This document shows positions 1-4,832 of a stretch of 6,781 bases of DNA, one piece after another. The position numbers were made by a program, and so were the translations under genes. The stretch comes from Desulfobacteraceae bacterium (GTDB taxonomy: Bacteria; Desulfobacterota; Desulfobacteria; Desulfobacterales; Desulfosalsimonadaceae), in contig JAGGYV010000132.1 in NCBI GenBank assembly GCA_021162325.1, forward strand, positions 1 to 6,781. The letters run 5' to 3'. The notes below the pieces were generated by a model. It was not told where the DNA came from. It worked only from the letters and a program-made list of their open reading frames with translations, and did not search any database. Positions within the stretch are counted from its first letter, which is position 1. The number at the start of each line of letters is the position of its first letter.

Positions 1-78
1 TAATTCTGATTCCTGTCCTGGAATGCCGCAATCAGCGCAGATGGTTACCGGAAAATGTTTATTGCTTTGCTCGGTCAT
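1..78 (-). CDS. 5' end of an unknown small zinc-ribbon-like protein (cut by window edge)
   Basis: Only the first 26 codons are inside the window, read leftward from the ATG at 78-76; no stop is reached. The translation begins MTEQSNKHFPVTICADCGIP and carries a CxxCG pair at residues 14-18, typical of the first knuckle of a zinc ribbon, but the second pair would lie outside the window. The start is supported by a GAGGAGAA ribosome site about 5 bases upstream (complement of 83-90). A terminator hairpin separates it from the ribbon-helix-helix gene upstream on the same strand, so it may have its own promoter or depend on read-through. Function cannot be assigned; small CxxC proteins are common in phage and plasmid cargo. 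Confidence 0.6.
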   Translation of the reverse strand, partial: MTEQSNKHFPVTICADCGIPGQESEL

Positions 79-90
79 AAGTTTTCTCCT

Positions 91-127
91 CAAATAAAAA
101 GGGTGGCCAAATTCATGACCACCCTTT
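91..127 (-). terminator. Rho-independent terminator of the RHH gene
   Basis: On the minus strand an 11-bp stem (AAAGGGTGGTC with GGCCACCCTTT, one G-T pair) with an 8-base loop is followed by TTTTTATTT. It lies 28 bases after the stop of the ribbon-helix-helix gene (155-313) and just before the next minus-strand gene, so it should end transcription of the former. Confidence 0.8.
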
Positions 128-154
128 CTCGGGCGAACCGATGGTTATAGATTA

Positions 155-313
155 TTACTGTTCTTCCTCGGGGCCAGTTAAGAATTGATGGATTACCTGC
201 CTAATCCACTCAGCCATACTGATTTTTTCCTCATCGGATTTCTGCTTAATTTTCGAGAACATATCCTGACGGAATGCAACAGATAGTGGGCGTTTATATT
301 GGGCCTGTCTCAT
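155..313 (-). CDS. Small ribbon-helix-helix (CopG/Arc-like) DNA-binding protein
   Basis: A 52-residue protein starting MRQAQYKRPLSVAFRQDMFS. Residues 8-14 (RPLSVAF) suit the beta strand that inserts in the DNA major groove in the MetJ/Arc/CopG fold. Residues 15-29 and 32-45 (ISMAEWIRQVIHQF) suit the two amphipathic helices, with SMAEWIRQ matching the usual second-helix N-cap and hydrophobic pattern. The tail is acidic (EEEQ). The start is firm: an AAAGGAGGTGAT ribosome site, nearly a full match to the 16S 3' end, lies 6-7 bases upstream. The gene is divergent from the 665-residue gene at 651, and the 337 bases between them carry repeated motifs, so it may repress itself, the large gene, or both. 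Proteins of this type are plasmid copy-control repressors, antitoxins or phage regulators; no toxin partner is visible. Family assignment is from pattern recognition only. Confidence 0.8.
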   Translation of the reverse strand: MRQAQYKRPLSVAFRQDMFSKIKQKSDEEKISMAEWIRQVIHQFLTGPEEEQ

Positions 314-392
314 GGAATCACCTCCTTTCAATCAATGATAAATGTAATGTATTTTTATTTTGTTCTACATTTTTTTAAAGAAGTTGGGGGCG

Positions 393-503
393 GGTGTTTT
401 TCGGTTCAAATACGGGTGAACACCATGCTTAACACCTTGATGTTTCCGTAACTCATTAATATGAAAGGAATATAATATTTTATTGGTAAGGTGTTAAGGT
501 GTT
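393..503. promoter_or_regulatory. Cluster of GGTGTT half-sites: putative operator
   Basis: Five GGTGTT/AACACC copies lie in 111 bases: 393-398 (+), 419-424 (-), 431-436 (-), 490-495 (+) and 498-503 (+). The last two are a perfect 8-bp tandem, AAGGTGTT twice (488-503). AAGGTGTTAAG (488-498) is the exact inverse complement of CTTAACACCTT (428-438). The two opposed pairs flank a TATAAT at 471-476, as expected for repressor binding on either side of a promoter. A near copy, AAGGTTTTAAG, lies at 602-612. The binding protein is unknown; the RHH protein encoded next door or the HTH-bearing 665-residue protein are candidates. Confidence 0.55.
448..476 (+). promoter_or_regulatory. Candidate promoter with perfect TATAAT
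   Basis: TATAAT at 471-476 is a perfect -10 hexamer in an AT-rich setting. The best-spaced -35 is poor (GTAACT at 448-453, 17-base spacer), so it would need an activator or be weak. It sits between the two inverted pairs of GGTGTT half-sites and would give a leader of about 165 bases before the ATG at 651. Confidence 0.4.
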
Positions 504-514
504 TAAGTGAAAAT

Positions 515-616
515 ATGGGTCAGGATGAAAAAATGATAATATCAAATCCCTCTTGGCCATCTTTATCACTTAATTTTCAAGGGATACAGTTTTTTGTCGA
601 TAAGGTTTTAAGATAA
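515..616 (+). CDS. Possible 33-residue leader peptide, doubtful
   Basis: An ATG at 515 opens a 33-codon frame ending TAA at 614-616. The peptide starts MGQDEKMIISNPSWPSLSLN and ends FFVDKVLR. The composition looks protein-like, and the frame lies between the upstream TATAAT and the large gene, where a leader peptide could sit. Against it, the only ribosome-site-like sequence (AAGGTG, 496-501) is too far upstream (13 bases), and a short frame like this is expected by chance. No family is recognised. Confidence 0.2.
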   Translation: MGQDEKMIISNPSWPSLSLNFQGIQFFVDKVLR

Positions 617-622
617 TAAAAT
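594..622 (+). promoter_or_regulatory. Candidate promoter of the 665-residue gene
   Basis: TTGTCG (594-599) and TAAAAT (617-622) are separated by 17 bases and match the sigma-A hexamers at 4 and 5 of 6 positions. The start of transcription would be near 629, just before the AGGGGG ribosome site at 638-643. The spacer holds AAGGTTTTAAG (602-612), one base different from the AAGGTGTTAAG repeat at 488-498, so the putative operator family also covers this promoter. Confidence 0.5.
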
Positions 623-650
623 ATCAAAAAAATGATTAGGGGGTTTAGAA

Positions 651-2648
651 ATGAAAAATAATAAAAAATCTAAATGGCGAAACATATATGAAAATTATTT
701 ACAAAATATTGCCATAGCCAGTTGTTATAGTTCCCCTGAAATAACTTGCTTTAATCAAATGACGCTTATTGCGGTCTCGAACAAGCTTTCTAAAAAAAGA
801 ATTAACAAAAGGAGATTTCAAAAAGCTTTAGTTCCTCTTAAATGGGTGGAAGAGCGGCAGGGAAAAATATTCCCCACGTTTATGGAAGACGTTGGATATG
901 CTTTGGGAGGGCATAAACAGATAGAAGATATTGTGGGGAGATTAATTGGCCCTGCAAAAGAATCTATGGAAGATATTATTGATGACTATAGTGAAAAGGA
1001 AAAAACTGATCATAAAGGAACTCATGGCAAAAGCAAGTCTTTGAGATGGAAGTTTACTAAGCAGTATGTGAACAATTTGGAAAAAATTTCAAAAAAATAT
1101 GAGGTTCCTTTTTGTAATGTCGCTTTAATTTACCAGATAATTAGTGCAAGTAGAAATCAACCAAAATTGTATAATCCTGATAGAATAATAGAACATTTTA
1201 TCGACAAAGAATTTGACTCTACTTTGGAAAATGAGAAAAAAGAAATATTGGAATTTTCTTTCTATTTTTTTGATGAGAAATTTGAACGTTTGATTGAAAT
1301 ATTTATTGGAGAAAAGTTACAAGATGTATTTGGTTTAACTGAATTTTTTCAACATGTAAATTTTGTCTTGGGTTATAATGAATATTATAATGTCAAAAGT
1401 CTTTCTTTGGAGGAAAATCGAGAAATATTTTTAAAAATATATGATGAAATTTATAATTTCCATAAAGAAGTTATTTGGCTTTTTGTGTGGAGTAGTATGA
1501 TAGATTCTTGGATAATTGACAGTTTCATTAAAGAAGGAGCAGATTTCGAAAAGTCAAAGCAATTATTTGCTTCTTGGTCGCCATTCATATCTGAAATTGA
1601 ATATATTAAAAGTATTGATACGAAAAAGGATTTAAATTTATTAATTGATGAAAAATATTTTTGGGTTAATTTCCTTTCGAGTTTAAACATGGTTCCTTTT
1701 TTCTCACTATATTCGACAAAAGGAAATAATGCTATAAAGCAATATATTAGATTTGATGAAGGTGGAATTAGATTTGCTCCTAACTATAATGTGACAAGTA
1801 CTGAAAACTTCAACCCAAATATTAGTTATTCGCTTAGAACTGAATATTTAAATCATGAAGGTATTTATGTTAAAAATGAAAAATTAGACGAATATGAAAA
1901 AGAAGCAAATAGATATCTTTCGTCTGATAAATTTGTAACTTATAATAGTCATCAAAATGATAAAGAAAATAATAAAGAAACAACTGTGAAAAGTTATGAT
2001 GACATTCAACTTAAGACAGAAAAATTTTTTGTTTATTATCGTGAGTTTCGCGATCGTGCAGAAAAATATTTATTTAACCAATATCAATTGTCGGGGGATA
2101 AAAGAGAATTGTCGCGTAGCCAACGTAGATTTTTGCGTAGGAAACGTGAACCATTGCCTAAGAAAGGTGCATTTACTTTCGAAATCAGCTCTCATATAAA
2201 TATGGCGGCTCGTGATCATTTGCGGTATTTTAAAGATAATTTATCATTCTCTAAGCTTGGAATCACTGGGAAAACAGGCATAAGATATGTCCAAAAATAT
2301 AAGAAAGAACATTCGTCTGATAATAGTGTTGAACATATTGAAGACATACCTATTAGTGAAATTGAGAGAATAAGAAGGCAGAAAGAGAATGAAGAACTTC
2401 ATAGAATACCTGGATATATTACTCAAAATCAGTTATGTAAATTATTAGCTGAATGTGAACCTTTTAATCAAAAAAGTCCAAAGACGATTATGCGAAGGTT
2501 GCAAAAACTTATAGAAGATGGAAAAATTGACACTCCCATGATCCAGAAAACTGGTAAGTATTTCAAAGAGGAAAATGTGAAATCAATTGTCAATGAATTG
2601 ATGACGGAAATGTTTGGTTGTTCCTTGGCAGAAAGAGTCAAAGATTAG
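651..2648 (+). CDS. Unknown 665-residue protein with C-terminal HTH-like region
   Basis: I do not recognise this protein. It is lysine-, glutamate-, asparagine- and aromatic-rich and strongly AT-biased, unlike the genes to the right. The ATG at 651 follows AGGGGG (638-643) with suitable spacing. Visible parts are a basic N-terminus (residues 1-64) and a long, probably helical middle with aromatic stretches (about 195-350, for example residues 265-290). These stretches are broken by charged residues, so membrane insertion is not convincing. A linker rich in N, E and K follows (about 405-450), then a very basic patch (485-505, with RSQRRFLRRKRE at 489-500) suited to nucleic-acid contact. The end (about 588-648; YITQNQLCKLL, then SPKTIMRRLQKLIEDGKI, then GKYFKEENVKSIV) resembles the MerR/excisionase-type winged helix. 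There is no signal peptide and no P-loop. It stands alone, divergent from an RHH regulator and beside a tRNA attachment remnant, the usual place for cargo such as phage defence, or for a replication or regulatory protein. Role is inference. Confidence 0.85.
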   Translation: MKNNKKSKWRNIYENYLQNIAIASCYSSPEITCFNQMTLIAVSNKLSKKRINKRRFQKALVPLKWVEERQGKIFPTFMEDVGYALGGHKQIEDIVGRLIGPAKESMEDIIDDYSEKEKTDHKGTHGKSKSLRWKFTKQYVNNLEKISKKYEVPFCNVALIYQIISASRNQPKLYNPDRIIEHFIDKEFDSTLENEKKEILEFSFYFFDEKFERLIEIFIGEKLQDVFGLTEFFQHVNFVLGYNEYYNVKSLSLEENREIFLKIYDEIYNFHKEVIWLFVWSSMIDSWIIDSFIKEGADFEKSKQLFASWSPFISEIEYIKSIDTKKDLNLLIDEKYFWVNFLSSLNMVPFFSLYSTKGNNAIKQYIRFDEGGIRFAPNYNVTSTENFNPNISYSLRTEYLNHEGIYVKNEKLDEYEKEANRYLSSDKFVTYNSHQNDKENNKETTVKSYDDIQLKTEKFFVYYREFRDRAEKYLFNQYQLSGDKRELSRSQRRFLRRKREPLPKKGAFTFEISSHINMAARDHLRYFKDNLSFSKLGITGKTGIRYVQKYKKEHSSDNSVEHIEDIPISEIERIRRQKENEELHRIPGYITQNQLCKLLAECEPFNQKSPKTIMRRLQKLIEDGKIDTPMIQKTGKYFKEENVKSIVNELMTEMFGCSLAERVKD

Positions 2649-2656
2649 TAAAAAGC

Positions 2657-2685
2657 GTGGGACTTTGGTGGGACTTTTCGTGGGG
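2657..2685. repeat. Tandem GTGGGACTTT repeats, arm-site-like
   Basis: GTGGGACTTT occurs at 2657-2666 and 2668-2677 (11-base period, about one helical turn), with a partial third copy GTGGGG at 2680-2685. They start 8 bases after the stop codon of the 665-residue gene and 125-150 bases from the tRNA fragment. This spacing and phasing resemble arm-type binding sites of tyrosine integrases next to an attachment site; that role is inferred. Confidence 0.6.
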
Positions 2686-2692
2686 AATTGGA

Positions 2693-2732
2693 TAAAATAG
2701 AGAAAATATGTAAAATCTGCTAAAATAGAGAA
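2693..2732. repeat. Direct repeats TAAAATAGAGAA
   Basis: Two exact 12-base copies occur at 2693-2704 and 2721-2732 (28-base period), with a shorter TAAAAT at 2711-2716. They lie between the GTGGGACTTT tandem and the tRNA fragment. They may be further integrase or excisionase sites, or simply AT-rich repetition. Confidence 0.5.
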
Positions 2733-2774
2733 TATATTTTTATCTAATGTTTTCAGTAAGATGAGGTTTTAAGC

Positions 2775-2789
2775 GAGTCTCGGAGACTC
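2775..2789. repeat. Perfect 6-bp hairpin
   Basis: GAGTCT, CGG, AGACTC forms a 6-bp stem with a 3-base loop, about 20 bases before the tRNA-like sequence. No U tract follows, so it is not a simple terminator. It takes the place where the 5' half of an intact tRNA-Thr would be, but does not match it. Confidence 0.4.
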
Positions 2790-2809
2790 ACGTTGAAAGT
2801 TATGGTTGG

Positions 2810-2857
2810 TGATTCGTAATCAGTAGGTCAGCGGTTCAACTCCGCTCATCGGCTCCA
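2810..2857 (+). other. 3' fragment of tRNA-Thr(CGT); likely attR-type attachment site
   Basis: The sequence matches the 3' part of a tRNA. It has an anticodon loop TTCGTAA (2813-2819; anticodon CGT, threonine), a T arm AGCGG-TTCAACT-CCGCT (2830-2846), an acceptor 3' strand CATCGGC (2847-2853), discriminator T and encoded CCA (2855-2857). The acceptor partner GCCGATG and any D arm are absent upstream, and the anticodon stem is mispaired at its outer positions (2808-2809 against 2823-2824), so this is not a working gene. A 3' tRNA fragment of this kind is what integration at a tRNA 3' end leaves at the far border of an element. Homology appears to begin at about 2810, in the anticodon stem, a usual crossover region. 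Confidence 0.85.
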
Positions 2858-2865
2858 ATAAAATC

Positions 2866-2909
2866 AAGCACTTACATGGAGTTTTCCGGTAAGTGCTTTT
2901 TTATTTTTT
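2866..2909 (+). terminator. Strong terminator downstream of the tRNA fragment
   Basis: A perfect 10-bp stem, AAGCACTTAC with GTAAGTGCTT, has a 13-base loop and a tract TTTTTTATTTTTT. It begins nine bases after the CCA, the position of the native terminator of a tRNA gene, suggesting that sequence from the fragment rightward was the original region after tRNA-Thr. Confidence 0.85.
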
Positions 2910-2911
2910 GT

Positions 2912-2955
2912 CCGGAATACCAGCCGGGATACCAAAATATTTCATTTCAGATACC
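2912..2955. repeat. CCGGRATACC repeats beside the tRNA terminator
   Basis: CCGGAATACC (2912-2921) and CCGGGATACC (2924-2933) repeat with a 12-base period, and a shorter GATACC follows at 2950-2955. They flank the right side of the attachment remnant and could be integrase arm sites of another element. On the minus strand they read GGTATCCCGG and GGTATTCCGG, inside a short frame ending FGIPAGIPDKK, the kind of repetitive tail that arm sites inside an integrase end can encode; this is weak. Confidence 0.4.
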
Positions 2956-3012
2956 CCTTCCTATTTCTTAACCATTTCCTGATGCATTCCACCTTCTGTG
3001 ACAGCCATTTTT

Positions 3013-3104
3013 GCCGCCTGTAAATTATATTGTCAAGGGGCATGCCCGCCTGCGGCGGCGGCTGCGCCGTCCTTGACAAGGATTTGCTACGGCGGCTTTT
3101 TTTT
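3013..3104 (+). repeat. Large inverted repeat ending in a T8 tract
   Basis: The outer arms GCCGCC (3013-3018) and GGCGGC (3091-3096) and the inner arms TTGTCAAGG (3030-3038) and CCTTGACAA (3071-3079) pair. A GC-rich centre holds the palindrome GGGCATGCCC (3038-3047) and CGG repeats. Eight T residues follow directly at 3097-3104. On the plus strand this could act as a terminator; its size and internal palindromes also suit a REP- or MITE-like mobile repeat. Both inner arms contain TTGACA pointing outward, but no well-spaced -10 follows. Confidence 0.55.
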
Positions 3105-3123
3105 GGCTATCGGAAGGAGAATT

Positions 3124-3306
3124 ATGTCTAAAACCAATTACAAAGGGGAAGTTCCCGGCCGGCTCCGTTGTCGCCGGGAAATTCCTTCTTGTATGTGGTC
3201 AGGGTATTCACCCCCTTCTTTCCTGCCCGGCAGCTGCCATAGGCGGCTGAACCAACTACCAGATTGTTCCGCACCTACTTTTTTTCCTGAAAAAAAATCC
3301 CTATGA
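3124..3306 (+). CDS. Possible 60-residue unknown protein, doubtful
   Basis: The ATG at 3124 follows an AAGGAGA ribosome site with good spacing, and the protein starts MSKTNYKGEVPGRLRCRRE. The first 20 codons look ordinary; the rest is rich in P, S and C and resembles out-of-frame translation, so the gene may be a decayed 5' end. Cysteines (for example residues 16, 23 and 39) form no clear zinc motif. A 13-bp imperfect hairpin lies inside codons 8-21, which could instead make this stretch a structured RNA or regulatory site. No family is recognised and no gene follows in tight spacing. Stop is TGA at 3304-3306. Confidence 0.3.
   Translation: MSKTNYKGEVPGRLRCRREIPSCMWSGYSPPSFLPGSCHRRLNQLPDCSAPTFFPEKKSL
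3147..3185. repeat. 13-bp imperfect hairpin
   Basis: GGAAGTTCCCGGC (3147-3159) and GCCGGGAAATTCC (3173-3185) are inverse complements with one mismatch, around a 13-base loop. Within it TTCCCGGC and GCCGGGAA pair perfectly. No U tract follows. It may be an RNA structure or a protein-binding site. Confidence 0.5.
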
Positions 3307-3348
3307 ATCCCTAAAATGTCAATTTGAGGAAAAAAATAGCAAAAATAA

Positions 3349-3591
3349 CCGGAAGTCAACGACATCGTCAAGCTATTACAACGGAAGTGGTCGTCCGGTA
3401 TTGTTGCCCGATCAAGGGTCGGAGATCTAACCGGGGGATTAGTCAGCCCGAAAACACTCGCTAACGAAGATAGTCGCGGTTGCGGAATACCCCGCCGGTT
3501 GAAAGTTCGGGGGCGGATCGCATACCGCGTTGAAGATGTGGCTCAATACCTGATTGACCGGGGGTTAACCATGGAGAACAAAAATGATTAG
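3349..3591 (+). CDS. AlpA/excisionase-like HTH protein, start codon unresolved
   Basis: An open frame of 80 codons ends at TAG 3589-3591. Its C-terminal two thirds read as a MerR-superfamily helix-turn-helix of the AlpA/excisionase kind: LTGGLVSPKTLANEDSRGCG, then IPRRLKVRGRIAYRVEDVAQYL. This gives a helix with SPKTLAN, a wing-like hairpin with RIAYRVED, and a closing helix. Such proteins of 60-90 residues regulate excision or replication genes of integrative elements and usually precede a replication gene, as here: the TAG overlaps the ATG of the DUF3987-like gene by 8 bases, implying translational coupling. The oddity is the start. From the preceding TAA (3346-3348) there is no ATG, GTG or TTG in frame; only ATC (3364, with GGAAG upstream) or ATT (3400, with GGAAGTGG upstream) could serve. 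Either a rare start is used, an upstream indel has cut off the true start, or the gene is dead. Confidence 0.6.
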   Translation, partial: PEVNDIVKLLQRKWSSGIVARSRVGDLTGGLVSPKTLANEDSRGCGIPRRLKVRGRIAYRVEDVAQYLIDRGLTMENKND

Positions 3592-4615
3592 TCAAGCCCT
3601 TACGGCCGAACCGATATCGTCATTGTCTACGGATATAGATATATTCTCGGTTGACGCAACCGCCTTTTTGCCGGAGGACATGCGGCAATTAATTGACATC
3701 GGCTTAGCGACCACCCAAACCCACGCGGATACCCTGGTGCTGGGGTTGTTGGCTTCCGTGGTGCCGTTGGCCGATGGCGCCAGGATATGCTTGACAAACG
3801 AGGATAAGGACGGCAAAACCGTGCGTCCGTACTTCCTTATGCTGACCCAGGTGGCCGACCGGGGCAGCATCAAGGCCAGAATCACCAAAGGTGACGATCC
3901 CCCCGTACTTTTAAACAAGCTGTCGTTGTCTGTTTTCGGGACTACTACCCCGGAAGATTTAAATAAAGAAACCGCCTTGTCTTTGTTGCGGGGCGGCCAC
4001 CTGGCACGTTACACGATCTGTTATATCACCGAGGCCAGGCACCTGCCCGACAGGGACTACCTGACCCAAGAAGAGTCAGGATTGATCAAAAAATGGGGAG
4101 AATCCATCAGAATTGCATCCCGAGATCACGGCGGCCGCTTTGTGTTATCACCCGCTGCAAAAAACTATTTAGATGAGTACCGGCAAGTAATTAGCCAGGA
4201 CTTTGTCGAGGCTGTAAACAGCGGGGAACCTGACGGCGGAGCAATTGTCCGGCTGGTCGGACAGGCAAAAACGTACAGTTTGCTATTGCACTTAGCAAGT
4301 GAAAAAAGAGGATCGGAAATTATCAGTTTGGAAACGATAAAGCAGGCCTGTGGTCTGGCTGGGTATTATTTTAATCGGCATCATCAGCGATTTATGGATT
4401 ATCTCGAACAGGGCGAGGAACAAGCCCGCAAAAAAAACATCAGCGAGCGCATTTTTGAATACCTACAAAAACCCGGAAATGACGGTCAGAAATCAATACG
4501 CGATATCTACCGCACCCTACACCTAAAAAAAGAAGTTACCGTACAAATTTTAAAATTACTCGAAAAAGAAAAAATGATAAAAATAACAGGAGATAATCAT
4601 GTTGTGTGCATTTAG
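3584..4615 (+). CDS. DUF3987-like replication protein lacking the Walker A region
   Basis: A 343-residue protein; ATG at 3584 with GGAG 7 bases upstream. The N-terminal part (residues 29-87: FLPEDMRQLIDIGLATTQTH, then LVLGLLASVVPLADGARICL, ending RPYFLMLT) matches the lead-in of DUF3987 proteins, helicase/primase-type replication factors of plasmids and integrative elements. In full-length members a P-loop follows directly; here residues 88-103 (QVADRGSIKARITKGD) jump to the part normally after Walker B. The sequence then resumes the family pattern with KLSLSVFGTTTPEDL (112-126) and GGHLARYTICYITE (137-150). About 150 residues of ATPase core seem to be missing, in frame. The C-terminus (about 285-343) resembles a winged helix. 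The gene overlaps the AlpA-like frame and is followed by the TGTCAC array. It may be a non-ATPase origin-binding remnant or a decayed gene. Family assignment is by recognition, not by search. Confidence 0.7.
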   Translation: MISQALTAEPISSLSTDIDIFSVDATAFLPEDMRQLIDIGLATTQTHADTLVLGLLASVVPLADGARICLTNEDKDGKTVRPYFLMLTQVADRGSIKARITKGDDPPVLLNKLSLSVFGTTTPEDLNKETALSLLRGGHLARYTICYITEARHLPDRDYLTQEESGLIKKWGESIRIASRDHGGRFVLSPAAKNYLDEYRQVISQDFVEAVNSGEPDGGAIVRLVGQAKTYSLLLHLASEKRGSEIISLETIKQACGLAGYYFNRHHQRFMDYLEQGEEQARKKNISERIFEYLQKPGNDGQKSIRDIYRTLHLKKEVTVQILKLLEKEKMIKITGDNHVVCI

Positions 4616-4622
4616 AACTCGT

Positions 4623-4801
4623 AAAACCACGTGACACGTGACAAACAGGGCGCAAACCTAGTGTTTATGCGGGTTTGACTGTCACAAAAACCGTGGTGAC
4701 AGTTGTCACCTGTGTCACAATTTGTCACAACCATTTTTGTGACACCTAGAACAGCGTAAAATAAGGGCTGGAAGGCCGTTTGTCACGTGTCACGTAGTTT
4801 T
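4623..4801. repeat. Iteron-like TGTCAC array between 24-bp inverted arms: candidate origin
   Basis: Ten TGTCAC/GTGACA hexamers lie in 163 bases: 4631, 4638, 4680, 4696, 4704, 4713, 4723, 4739, 4781 and 4788 (first base of each). The outer arms 4623-4646 and 4778-4801 are inverse complements over 24 bases with one mismatch; the exact core is ACGTGACACGTGACAAAC. Inside are a second exact pair, TGTCACAAAAA (4680-4690) and TTTTTGTGACA (4734-4744), and a near-perfect palindrome GGTGACAGTTGTCACC (4695-4710). The array begins 8 bases after the stop of the replication-like gene. Dense repeats with nested symmetry beside a Rep gene are the hallmark of an iteron origin; a multi-operator control region is the alternative. 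Confidence 0.75.
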
Positions 4802-4832
4802 CTAAAGAAAAATTTGCAAGGAATATAAAAAC

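Noticed and set aside
341..371. AATGTA/TACATT repeats as the RHH operator
   Set aside because: AATGTA twice (341-351) and an inverted TACATT (366-371) lie upstream of the RHH gene, but such short AT motifs are expected by chance and no good minus-strand promoter could be aligned with them.
2259..2279. GITGKTG in the 665-residue protein as a P-loop
   Set aside because: The first glycine of GxxxxGK[ST] is missing (residue 535 is Lys) and no preceding hydrophobic strand or Walker B is apparent, so I do not call an ATPase.
2782..2857. A complete tRNA gene
   Set aside because: The acceptor 5' strand GCCGATG and a D arm are absent, and the outer anticodon stem does not pair; only the 3' part is tRNA.
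3073..3110. Promoter from the perfect TTGACA at 3073-3078
   Set aside because: No acceptable -10 lies 16-18 bases downstream (GGCGGC and a T run instead); TTGACA is part of the inverted-repeat arm.
4623..4801. CRISPR array
   Set aside because: The repeated unit is only about 6 bases, occurs in both orientations and has irregular spacing; there are no spacers of constant length.
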